From NCBI GenBank assembly GCA_011503125.2, contig WWBZ02000010.1:1-64000 (forward strand): DNA of 64,000 bases, given 5' to 3'. The notes beneath the pieces were generated by a model, which saw only the letters and a program-made list of their open reading frames with translations, ran no database searches and had not been told where the DNA came from. Below, in pieces: positions 1-10,300 of the stretch. Within the stretch, counting starts at the first letter, position 1, and the number at the start of each line of letters is the position of its first letter. This DNA is from Botryosphaeria dothidea (taxonomy: Eukaryota; Ascomycota; Dothideomycetes; Botryosphaeriales; Botryosphaeriaceae). The position numbers and the translations under genes were made by a program.

Positions 1-147
1 CTAGAGAGAACGCGGGTACGTATACTTTTAACGTGGGACGTATATACTACGAGTAGGTAAGCGGTCTAAGATTCGAACTTAGAACCTATACTACCCTAGA
101 AAGGCTAGATTACCGTAGAAGTACACCCTACTAATATACTACCCCGC
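1..147 (-). mobile_element. tRNA-derived SINE head, partial copy cut by window edge
   Basis: This stretch is the reverse complement, with few differences, of the first ~150 bp of the complete SINE at 5623-6237: the tRNA-like head followed by the first of two tandem units. The SINE 5' end lies at 147 and the body runs off the left edge. At 148 the sequence becomes LINE coding sequence, so the SINE sits inside that LINE. The match to the second copy is direct. The tRNA origin is inferred from the A-box and B-box described at 5623. Confidence 0.8.
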
Positions 148-1953
148 TACGGTAATATAGTAGAACCTTAAAAACTCGTCCGTTAGCTAGGGATCTTCTT
201 CGACTTAAAACTAACTTTTAAGGAGTACGTCTCTATAAGAGTTAGCTAAGCCCGTTTAGCCTTCTAACGCCTCTCTAGACTAGCTAATATCGAACGGGGT
301 TTATCCCCCTACGCGGTTAGATAGCTATATATAGCCTATATTACTAGCGTAGCCGATTATAGCTATTAAATCTTCTAGAAAAATTAGGTATAGTTTAAAC
401 GCCAATATATACTACTCTAAAACCTTACTCTACGGAAGATTCTAGGAGTTTTTAAAACTACTCCTATTATTCCTTTAGAATTAGAGACGGTAATTCTACC
501 CTCTAAGCTCCGTCTAGACGATATTCTAAAAAAGTATACGTTTAGAATAAGATAGCTCGAAAAGAAATATCTAATCCGCTACGAAATAGAGAGAGAACCT
601 AACCGAAACTTTAGTAGTATACCCCCTATATAGATAGAAAGAATAAGGGGAATATACTCTAAAATTCCTAAGGAGATAGAAGAGATAGACCCCTTTCTTT
701 TTAAACCGTAAAGCGGTAGCCCTTCTTATTCGGTTAGAATATCTATACTAGAGAAGGAAGCCGAATCGAAAGTATATAATAAGGCCGTTCTAGAAGCCCC
801 GAATAGTTAAGTATCTATATATTCCGACGCCTTATAACTTTCTAACGGAAAAGGAATAGAAATAGGAATAGGAATACTAGACCTTAGCTAATCTCGAGAC
901 TTAATATAATAAGAACTAGTTAGGAACTACGGTCCTAACTACCTCGTTTATAACGGCGAACTAGAAGATATTATAAATACCCTCGAATTTGCTAGTAAAC
1001 GTAGATATAAAAACCGAGAAATAAGAGTCTATGCGGATAACTAAGCTACACTCTTACGGCTATAAACCCTAGCTAATACTCCTAGCTAAGACTAATAAAT
1101 CCGGGTAGTAAAAGTAGTAAAAATTCTATAGGATAAGGGGAACAAAATCTCTCTAGAATGGGTACCTAGATATAAAGATATCCTTAGAAATAAAACTACG
1201 GATAAACTAGTAAAAGAAGCTACTAGACTACCTATATCGAGCTCGAAAAATAGCGTAGCCTTCTATAGAATATAGCTAAAGGAAGAGCTTTATAAAGAGT
1301 AGGAAAAGAAGCTTAAAAACACCTTAGCCTCTACCTATAAGAAACTATACGGCTATTAAGTTAAACGGAAACTAAAAGCCCCTTTAAAAGAGCGAGAATT
1401 AGCCTCCGCCTTTTACTAACTAAAGATAGAATACGGATACTTTAGATCCTATCTCTTTAGGTTTAAATACGCCGAAACCGATAGGTGCCTATGCACGAAT
1501 ATAGCAAAACAAATACCTAGACATCTCTTACTAAAATACCTAAAATACTCCTACGAAAGAAGAAGTATAAAGAATATACTTAGAAGAGACTATCTAGACC
1601 TAAAGAAGCTTCTTATATCGATAAAAGGAATATCTAGTACGCTAGATTTTCTAAAATAAATAAAGATATCTATACGGAGATAGTATCTAGAAAATAGCTC
1701 GGCGAAGCTCTAAATAAACGTATACCTACCGTATTTTCTTTTATTTTCCTTATATCTATTTCTCCTTTATTTTTTTTAGCTACTAGCTTATTTAGGCGAT
1801 AGACGCTATACCGTTTACTATATCTAAATAGCCTACCTTTACTAAAAAGAGGTATTACCCTTCTATAGCTACGAGTTCTAGAAACTCCGTCTTTAATAGT
1901 TATAGGCTAAAAAAAGGACGTAAAACTAAATAAATAAATAAATAAATAAATAT
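148..1953 (+). mobile_element. 3' part of a Tad-like LINE with RNase H domain, RIP-degraded
   Basis: Read in the plus strand and ignoring stops, this encodes the C-terminal part of a non-LTR ORF2. About 160-520 is the region after the reverse transcriptase (a motif like ADYGYQIFW followed by LRKILGVFKT). An RNase H domain begins near 810 with YSDAS and continues with GELE, ADNQATL and a WVPGHKDI-like segment to about 1230. A terminal Cys-rich segment (CLCTNIAKQIPRH) lies near 1490. Nearly all frame interruptions are TAG/TAA at positions where Gln is expected, as RIP produces. A 3' UTR and a (TAAA)n tail end the element at 1953. It inserted into the leader of Gypsy-A2. It differs from the LINE-A/B/C family, which lacks RNase H and ends in (TCTA)n. 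The 5' part is off-window. Confidence 0.85.
1926..1953 (+). repeat. (TAAA)n LINE 3' tail
   Basis: About seven TAAA units directly follow the 3' UTR of the RNase H-bearing LINE and mark its 3' end. The next bases (from 1954) belong to the interrupted Gypsy-A2 leader, as judged by the matching leader of Gypsy-A1 near 8945. Confidence 0.85.
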
Positions 1954-2093
1954 ACTATAGTAATAGTAAGAATATAACTACGCTAAAAAATCGACCCTAA
2001 GCTACGGCGCCGGGAGAGAGCCCTAGGAACTCTTCTAGGCCTAGCGAGACTTAAAATATTACTTAGAGTAGCTATAGCCGCGTCGTAGTTAAT

Positions 2094-3510
2094 ATAGAGG
2101 CCGTAGAAAGGGGCGAACAGCCCCCTTTAGTAACCACCTCTACCTAACTATAACGTACCCCTAATAAACTATAGAGTACCTAGTATAGCGTAGAATACGT
2201 TAAAAGAGTCTTAAAGATAGTAGATATTCTTCTCTAAGCCCTATAAGTATCCGCTAGCCTTTCTTTAGTCCTCTCTAGCTAAATAAAAAATTTTCTCGAT
2301 ATTACTAAGATAATCTTCTAGAATTATATCTCTATATACTAGAAGATAAATACTAAGAAACCCGGCTTTAAGAATATTCTTAAGGAAGTATAGTAAGTCT
2401 AGAAGATAGTTAGCCGACTCTAGACTACCCCTACGCCCGTAGTACCTAGCTAGGCTAATATTATAGCCTAAGTAGTTCTAAAGCCTTCTACCCTTCCGGC
2501 TACTACTAAGCTTACTCTATACTTCCTAGATAAGACGAATAGATAGAAGGTCGCTAACCTCTCTAATAAGGCTATTATTAAGAAGATTTAGATAGGGAAA
2601 AGCCTAGCGTATAAAAAGATACTAGCTACTAAGAAGCTCCCTAGTAGGGACGTTAAACTCTTTATATCTAATACTTAGACTAGAGTAGCCCTTCTCTAGA
2701 ACTAGAAATAGACTATAGAACTAGATAGGAAAGTCCGCTCTAATTAGTAGCTCTACTTAGTACTAGTCTATAACGTCTTCCTTAAAGATATTAATATTAA
2801 AGATCTCTAGGCCGCTTAAACCCTTTAGAATTAGAATCTATTTCTATATCTAGGACTACGTATTAGTAAGCTAGCCTAGCTAAAGAGGAAGCTTCTAGAG
2901 GGGAAAACTTACTTAGCAATTATTCTTAGTACTATAGACTCCGAGATAGCTAACTAGATTATTACTAAAGGACTTATTAATAACTATACGCTCTATATAG
3001 TAGAATACTATAGTATAGCCTTTATAGTAACCTAGTACTTTAAGTACTAGGACTATAGCTATATCTCTATCTACTATAGAAGAGAGAATAAGTATAGCTA
3101 GTATATAGAGGTATATAATATCTAAGAGTACCCTAAGGAAAAAATATAGTATATAAACTACTTATAAAAGTATACGGCCTAGAGTAACGCCTGCCTAGCA
3201 CGTAGAGCCCGCTAGGCAAAGGCTACCTAGGCCCGTCTAGCGGCTCTAGAGAGGTATAGAGTAGAATACCCTATAGCTAAGATATAGCCCTAAACTAACT
3301 AGTTAACGGTCGGGCTAAAAAAGAGGCCTAGAGAGAAGAAGCCGGCTAAGAGAGAGCTAGGTAGGCTAAGGGACTTAAGCCGCCCTCCGCCTTCTAACTA
3401 AATACGGTTTACCGGACTTAATAGCTTCTAGTATATCTCGGGGGAGAAGCCCGCGGGAACTTCCTCCGCCTCGTAGCCTATACTACCGATTCTTTCGTAG
3501 CCTAACTTAG
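2094..3510 (+). pseudogene. LINE-A ORF1 (gag-like, CCHC zinc-knuckle) remnant
   Basis: An RNA-binding nucleocapsid-like protein of a Tad-type LINE. The frame starts at a likely former ATG, now ATA, at 2094-2096. Near 3030-3200 three knuckle-type motifs can be read, but with Tyr where Cys is expected (for example YFKYQDYSYISIYY for a CX2CX4HX4C motif), which is the Cys-to-Tyr change that TG-to-TA mutation gives. The rest is low-complexity and basic toward the C-terminus. The exact end is uncertain because stops are everywhere. Non-functional. Confidence 0.65.
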
Positions 3511-5622
3511 AGATAGAAGAAAGTTAATATTAGATATAGGCGCTTTCTCTATCGTATAGTATAACGTCTATAAGAGTAAGAATAGAGTAATACTTCCGCT
3601 CTTTAAGGAGGTAGACCTAAAAATCTACTATATTCTAGCTATCTAGAAACCCTAGAGGAACCCGAGGGTTAAGATAATAGTAAGATACTCTATCTACTAT
3701 ATAGTTTTCCCTTAGAAGAGGACGGTAAGAACCTACTTCTTTATAAGTAAGGCTATTACCCCCGACTCCTAGTAAGTAATAGTCTACTTACTAGATCTTA
3801 TTATACTATCTCTTATTACTAGAATATATATAATCTATATCTATAACTACTATAACCCCCTATTAGTCTTCTATACTAGCACGGCTCTAGAAACCTTATT
3901 TCTTCTTCTAGAAGCTCTTAGAAAACTAGAGGAGTATATCCTCCTAGGAGACTTTAACCTCTACTACCCTATCTAGAAAGATATAACCTCTCTAATATAC
4001 TATATACTTATAGATAATCTTATCGAAATAGCTACTATAGCTAGCCTTAATCTAGTCCTTCTAAAAGGTACTATTACGAGGAGAGAGGGTAGTAGCGAGA
4101 GTATTCTAGACCTTATTTTTACTATATAGTAGCTAAAGAAGAGGATCCTTAGCTACGAAGTTAGCTAGAAGCTCGAATCCTCCTCTAACTACCTACCTAT
4201 TCTTACTACGCTTAATATCTTTTCTATCTCTATAGAACTACGCCCTCTAAGGCCCTAGTAGAAAAAAGTAGACTAGAATAGAACTAATTAGGTGCTCTAA
4301 ATAAAGCTTAAATATCTTAGAGTAGCCCCTCTTAATACTAAAGTAGACCTAGACTACTTTACGGAACTACTCTAGGAGGTTATCTAAAGAATAATCTAGG
4401 AAACTATTCTAGTAGCGAGACCCTCGCCCTAGGCCTCTATATAATAGATAAAGAAGTATTCGGACTTAGTACTCTAGGCGAGAGTAGCTAGAAGAAAATA
4501 GACGGCTATAGAAAGAGAGGAGGACTAGATAGTATATTAAACTATTACTAATAGTAAGAAGAAGTAGATTAGAAGAAATAGAATAAAAGTATAGCGTAGA
4601 ATAGTAGCTAAGATTACCTTAGACCTATCTATACTCTAGAAGCTCTTAAAGTAAGTAAGAATAAGGATACTAGAGCCTCTAATCCTACCTTAGTTTCTAC
4701 TTCTCTAAAGAGTAGATAGATAACTACGCTACGATAACTAGTCTAAGATAGAAATTCTTACTAACTAGTTCTTCCCTCCTTTTAAGGCTATCGATCTTTT
4801 AGACCTAGATAGGTATATATACCTAGTACTAGTAGAGATCTCCTAAGACCTCGCCGAAAAGTAGGTTATCTATACTATTAAGAAGCTTTCCCTAGATAAA
4901 ATACTAGGCCTAGATAAGATTATTAATAGGTTTCTAAAATAGTATACCTAGATACTAAGTAGATTACTTACTAGACTCTTCTAGAGATACCTTGTATTTA
5001 GATACTACTCTAGATAGTTTAAAAGCTCTATTACCGTAGTCCTTAGAAAACTATAGAGAGATAACTATACTAAAGCTAAGTTATTTAGGCCGATTACTTT
5101 ACTTAATACGCTAGAAAAGCTACTTAAGAGAATTATAGTAGATCGGATCTTCTAGGCTACTAAGGCCTATAAACTACTCTCTAATATATAGATAGAAGCT
5201 AGAAGAAATAGATTAGTAGTAGTAGCTCTCGACCTACTTATAGAATAGATCTATACTATCTAGGTATAAGATCTAGGGCTAGTAGCTTTAGTCCTTAGCC
5301 TAGATATCTCGAAAGTATATAACTACGTATCTTATAGAAGGCTTCTCTATAATATAAGAATAGTAAAACTTCTAGAATAGGTAGAAAGATTTACTCGATT
5401 CTTTCTATAGGACCGTACTACTTAGCTATCCTTCGGAGACTTTACTAGTCTACTAATCTAGATCTTAACCGGGATTCCCTAGAGATTCTTACTATCGCCG
5501 ATACTCTACCTATTCTTTACTTCTAACCTACTTATATAGCTACGTAGAAGTAATACCTTCTCTCTTAGATTCGTTAATAATACTAATATTCTAATCTTTA
5601 GTAGATCTATAGAATAGAACTA

Positions 5623-5711
5623 GCGGGATAGTATACTAGTAGAGTATACTTCTACGGTAACCTAGCCTTTCTAGGATAGTATAGGTTCTAAGTTCGAATC
5701 TTAGACCGCTT
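5623..5711 (+). other. tRNA-like SINE head with Pol III A and B boxes
   Basis: The A box is at 5629-5639 (TAGTATACTAG; one-step RIP ancestor TGGTGTACTGG fits TRGYNNANNNGG). The B box is at 5691-5701 (AGTTCGAATCT, against GGTTCGANTCC). A 5-bp T-arm (CTAAG/CTTAG around TTCGAAT), a D-arm (GTATA/TATAC) and acceptor pairing GCGG/CCGC can be drawn. The centre does not fold into a convincing anticodon arm, so this is a tRNA-derived promoter, not a tRNA gene. Confidence 0.7.
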
Positions 5712-6237
5712 ACCTACTCGTAGTATATACGTCTTACGTTAAAAGTATACGTACCCGCGTTCTTTTTAGCGGTAATAAGGGGGAAAATCTATAGGTAGTT
5801 AGGGTGGGCTATAAGTAGTATATACGTCCTACTATAAAAGTATACGTACCCGCGTTCTCTCTAGCGGTAATAAGAGGGAGAAGGGCTAGCTAGGCGCTTC
5901 TAAAAATAAATTTTAAGAGCGCTTTACTAGCGCTTATAAATAGGTAAGCCGAAACTTCTTACGGCTTAGTCTTAAGATTTATAGTTACCTCTCTCTATAG
6001 TTTCTCCCTCTTAGCTACTCTTTCTACTTTAGATACCGCTACCGATATATAGAAAAACTATACTAAATAGAGTATCTATAGATACTACTATTATAGATAA
6101 AGAAGGTTTTTATCTAGGCTATCCTAAGAAAGTAGCTATAGTTTTCTCTTCTATATATCCTTATAGATAGCTATAGCTATATAGATCCTTCGGGAAGCTA
6201 AATTAGCTTAAAATTAAATTTATCTATCTATCTATAA
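5623..6237 (+). mobile_element. Complete tRNA-derived SINE, 615 bp, inserted in LINE-A
   Basis: Flanked by a 10-bp TSD (AATAGAACTA at 5613-5622 and 6238-6247) and absent from LINE-B and LINE-C at the same site, so the ends are exact. It starts with a tRNA-like head (about 5623-5711), then two tandem units of about 95 bp (first near 5720, second near 5816, sharing a TAGTATATACGTC start), then a long unique body. The 3' end AAATTTATCTATCTATCTATAA closely resembles the (TCTA)n end of the LINE-A/B/C family, so that LINE is the likely source of its transposition machinery. A second head is at 1-147. RIP-mutated. Confidence 0.85.
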
Positions 6238-7733
6238 AATAGAACTATAGAATACTAGAGAGAGTATATTAAATTTACGAGTACTAGGTAGCTACCTACG
6301 GATTAGCTTTCTCGCCCGATAAGTATTACCTTACTTATTTTATAAGAAAACTAAGGAGATTTAATATAGTAGTAGGGATCTATATTCCTAGATTTACTAG
6401 ATACCTAGAGCCGATAATTAAGATTCTAGGAGTCTACGTAGATAATAAGCTTAGATAGAAACTCTATATTAGAGAAATAGGAGCTAAGATAATTAAATAG
6501 TATATATCTCTCTCTAGACTCGCAGCGTCTACCTAGAGAGCCTTATTTACTAAAGCCCGCTATATCTATACGGCCGTAGTAAGGCTAGTCCTTATCTACG
6601 GCTATAGAGTATAGTATATTCTAGAGAGAATCCTAGAATAGAGGAAAATAGCTATCTAGCTACTAAAGAAGATCTAAAACTAGTGCCTACGTACTATCTT
6701 AGGGGCGTATAAGTTAACTAGTATATAAATCTTAGAGTATAAGATAGAAATTCTCCTACTCTTACTATATCTAGACGAACTAGTACTAGCCTAGGCTATT
6801 AGAGCTAAGGATAGTCTAGTCGCGGTAGTAGTAGAGAAAACTTACTAGAGTATTAAATAGATAGCTCGGGCTACTCTAAGTACTAGAGACGCCGCTAGCT
6901 CTACTAGAAGAACCCTACTTAGAAAAAAGGTAAACTTACTTCTTAACTACTACCTCTCTACTTACTAGAGTCTTCTAAAGCGAACGAAGCTATATATAGT
7001 ATATAGAAATAAGTAGAAGAAGAGATAGATAAAGTCTACTAGCTAGGGAAGATAAGATAAGCTAGTAGCCTAAAGTATATAGTAGAATCTAAAAATTAGA
7101 TAAATCTATAGCGAACTATCTAAGCTATAGAGTATACTCGCTACTCTACTACGTATAGAGTATATTAGACTAGAGGACTTCCTCTTAAGGCGTAAGATAC
7201 TAGAATATCTTAGTCCTATCTATCTATACGGCTAGTATAGATAAACTCTAAAGTATATTCTTCTCTTCTACCCCTACTTCTAATAGAGTAGGATATAGAT
7301 ACTCTAAAGGGTAGGAACTACGAACTACTACTTCCTCCTCTTAATAAAGAAGGAAATTAAAATAGTAATAGACTAGTTCTTACGCCTAGGGCTACTTAAG
7401 TAATTTAGCCTAGTAAGAGAACTAATATAGAAAGATAACTAGAAAAAGAAACTAGAAGGATAACTAAGACTACTAGAACTACTAGAACCTAGATAACTAC
7501 GAGAATAAGAACTAAAGAGATAGGTCTAGTAGATAAATATAGAGCTACTATAGTAGCCGCTACTAGTAAGAAGAAAAAATAAGAACTAGTATAGAATAGT
7601 ATATCTAGAGAGAGAGAAGGGGTTTTTACTAGGCGAAAAGATTTTCCCTCTCGTATAAAATAACTATAGATAGCTAGCCCCGTATAGACCCGTAAGAAAG
7701 CTATATCGGGAAGAAATAAATTTATCTATCTAT

Positions 7734-8017
7734 CTATAGTAATAGTAAACTAGCGTACTAAGTTCTACTACGTTCTCTAAGTTACTTAAATAGCTACTAG
7801 TAAAGAGTATATAGCCTACGTCTCTCTTTAGGATAAGTATAAGAAACTTAAATAGATCTATAAGAAGATAATTACTAGATCTAATAGAGTTATTAAAGAA
7901 AGTAACGATAAGATTAGCCGGCTTATCTAAGAAAATAATCTTCTAACTAAGAATATCGCTAACTATTACGAAGGTATTCTTTCTAGTACTAATATTCGTA
8001 GTCTTAACTAGAAACGT
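7734..8017 (+). mobile_element. Gypsy-A2 segment 1 (leader/gag start)
   Basis: The outer gypsy element resumes after LINE-A and is colinear with 8946-9230 of Gypsy-A1. It ends at the 5-bp TSD AACGT (8013-8017), where Gypsy-A1 inserted, and continues at 14400. Its own 5' LTR is left of the window. Confidence 0.85.
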
Positions 8018-8249
8018 TATTAGGCTTCTTAAGCGCTACTATTCTAGGTAACTAAATAGATACTTAATAGTAACTAGAGGCCCTAGCTTTACTAAGGATA
8101 ACTTAGTTAGGTACTAGGGTACGGGCCTAGCGCTAAGCGACTAGGTATATTTACCCTTCGCTCTCTCTTTCTAGACTCTCTTTTCTTTCTTCTTATATAT
8201 AGATTTTTAGTTAAAAGTAATACTATTATTTCGGCTTTACTACCTTATA
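8018..8249 (+). repeat. Gypsy-A1 5' LTR
   Basis: A 232-bp LTR starting TATTAGGC and ending CTTATA, which are RIP-altered forms of TG...CA ends. It matches 14168-14399, the Gypsy-A2 3' LTR (44776-45008) and, inverted, the solo LTR at 22108-22339. Confidence 0.92.
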
Positions 8250-8945
8250 TAATCTATATACTACTAATAAGGAACCTAAACTCGATAATCCGACACCTAT
8301 ACTATTAACTAGAACCTAAACTCGATAACCTATAACTAGAACCCGATAATACTAATAATCTATAACTAGAACTTAATAATACCGATACTCTACGATAAGT
8401 AATCTAGAAATATTAAAACCTATACTATTAGAGAAATAATAGTATAATTATAGAAAATCTATCTTCTTTAATAAGATACGAAGATTCTCGTTAATCCCGC
8501 ACTAATCTCTTTAGAGTTTCACCCGAAACACGAGTTAAACTACTCTAAAAACTAGAATAATTAGCGAAGATTATAGCGCAATAAAGCCTATTCCCTATAA
8601 GCTATACCCGTAGCCGTACTAGTAGTATCGCTAGTACTACTTCTATTTACCTAAGCGATAATAAAGAAGGATTATTTAGTAATATAGTTAGGGAACCTAG
8701 CTAGAACCTTAACGAGTTTATAAGTAGTACTATCTTATTTTAGGGCTTTTCTAATACCTTAGACTAGTAAAGTTAAGCCGCCGGTCCTACCTTACGTCGT
8801 ACTACCTTACGCAGAAACCTAGAACCCGAAGAACTTATATATTTATTAGCCACGGATCTTAACCTTACTATTAACCCCGGAATACTAAGTAACTACGGAC
8901 TCGACTCTATTCGCTAGCCTAACGAATATATCTTCTATAACTAGT
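8250..8945 (+). other. Gypsy-A1 untranslated leader with short tandem repeats
   Basis: The region between the 5' LTR and the gag homology. At about 8268-8390 a degenerate unit resembling ACTAGAACCTAAACTCGATAA recurs three to four times. No primer-binding site can be assigned with confidence because RIP has altered the bases next to the LTR. I see no gene here. Confidence 0.6.
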
Positions 8946-10300
8946 ATACTATAGTAATAGTAAACTAGCGTACTAAGTTCTACTACGTTCTCTAAGTTAC
9001 TTAAATAGCTACTAGTAAAGAGTATATAGCCTACGTCTCTCTTTAGAATAAGTATAAGAGACTTAAATAGACCTATAAGAAGATAATCGCTAGATCTAAT
9101 AGAGTTATTAAGGAAAGCAACGATAAGATTAGCCGGCTTATCTAAGAAAATAACCTTCTAACTAAGGATATCGCTAACTATTACGAAGGTACCCTCTCTA
9201 GTACTAATATTCGTAGCCTTAACTAGGAACGTTAATTAAGAAAGGAAACTATTATCTTATAGCGAACCCTCCCTTATTAGGGCTTACGTAAGATACTTAT
9301 AGGAGATGTTAACAAGCTTATCTCTACTAATATCTATACTTTCGTTAACTTTAAGAATAATATAATCTTTAAGCTTAAAGTCGAAGAGGACTTCTTTAAA
9401 GAAAATTAGAAGCTAATAATTCGCTATATCTACTCTCGCCTTACTAATTTAATTGCTGCTATAATACGCCCGTATATTAGTAGCTACTAGATAGCCCTAG
9501 ATTTCTTAGAAAAGCTAGAAAAGATATATAGAATAGATATCGCAAAGAAAAAAGCTACTAATAATCTTATTCTTACTAGATAAAGTAAGAAAGAGACGGT
9601 AGACTCCTACTACGCCCGCCTATATATACTCTAGTTCCTTACTAATCTAACTAAAGAAGAAAAGATTAATAAGATATAGAATAGTATTTCTATTAGCTTA
9701 GCCCTCTTAGTAGCTATCTTTATCTTTATCTCTCTCGAATAGCTACTCGAAACTCTCCGTAAGGCCGAATATCGTCGTTAAGAGATTAAGTCTATAAATA
9801 TCCGTTCTAATAAAAGAATAAATAATAGTAATAATCCTAAAAGGGATCGTACTAAGCCTATCTATAACTAGAAACCTACTTAAGGTAATCTTAGCCGCTA
9901 GGGTAGGACTAGAAGCGGTAATATAGACTAAGATAGCTAATAGAACCGTATATCTACTACTACTAAACTAAGAGACTAGGTTAGACTATAGTATAAGCCT
10001 AAGCTAAAACCCTTAAAGCTATTAGACGAGAAACGCCTCGTAATAACGAGGTAGGGACGCTACTATAGCTATAGAGGCTTAGGCTACTTTATATCTAATA
10101 CCTACTATTCTAATAATAACCGCGCTAGATTCGCGTATATCTAGAGTATTAAGGAACTTAACTCTAATAGCGAGTCGGAAAACTCCTAGTCCTAGGAGTA
10201 AGTCGTCTTCTAGAACTATAAGAGTAGAAGGAGCTAAACGAGTAGCTAGCTAGTTATAGTTAGAAAGAGATAAAAGTATTAAACTTTATAGTAGATAATC
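8946..10300 (+). pseudogene. Gypsy-A1 gag remnant
   Basis: A degraded Gag (capsid/nucleocapsid polyprotein). From about 9230 the plus-strand frame reads a capsid-like helical region (for example YARLYILQFL near 9610), then a basic, Asn/Arg-rich linker, then a broken zinc knuckle near 10060 (YYSYRGLGYFISNTYY) in which Tyr stands for Cys and His. The same region is duplicated in Gypsy-A2 at 7734-8017 plus 14400-15450. Stops are TAA/TAG at Gln-like positions. The start codon cannot be fixed because ATG has become ATA. Confidence 0.7.

Larger units (their letters stand above)
3525..7496 (+). pseudogene. LINE-A ORF2 remnant: endonuclease plus reverse transcriptase
   Basis: The N-terminal endonuclease/exonuclease/phosphatase-type domain runs about 3530-4250, with LLGDFNLYYP near 3950 (GDFN-x-HHP in intact relatives). 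The RT domain is about 4850-5610 and resumes after the SINE at 6238. It shows a SLDIS-x-YN motif and GIPQ-x-x-LSP, and the catalytic YxDD position reads FVNN near 5570, both Asp lost by RIP-type change (LINE-C keeps FVDD). A C-terminal CPCGWH-like Cys/His segment ends near 7250 and the frame closes with TAA at 7494-7496. There is no RNase H domain. The SINE insertion and dozens of stops make it inactive. Confidence 0.8.
1970..7733 (+). mobile_element. LINE-A: full-length Tad-like LINE, RIP-saturated, carrying a SINE
   Basis: A non-LTR element with two ORFs and a (TCTA)n-type tail. It is flanked by a 15-bp TSD (CTATAGTAATAGTAA at 1955-1969 and 7734-7748) which also proves insertion into the Gypsy-A2 leader; the uninterrupted site is visible in Gypsy-A1 near 8946-8960. 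Its 5' end matches LINE-B at 19893 and its 3' half matches LINE-C. The SINE at 5623-6237 splits ORF2. Without the SINE it is about 5.15 kb, close to LINE-B without its solo LTR. CpA and TpG are almost absent on both strands, so ORFs are full of TAA/TAG and start codons became ATA. Confidence 0.92.

Noticed and set aside
5623..5711. Functional tRNA gene
   Set aside because: A and B boxes are present, but there is no convincing anticodon arm, it is about 88 nt long, has RIP changes, and forms the head of a repeated element with a TSD.
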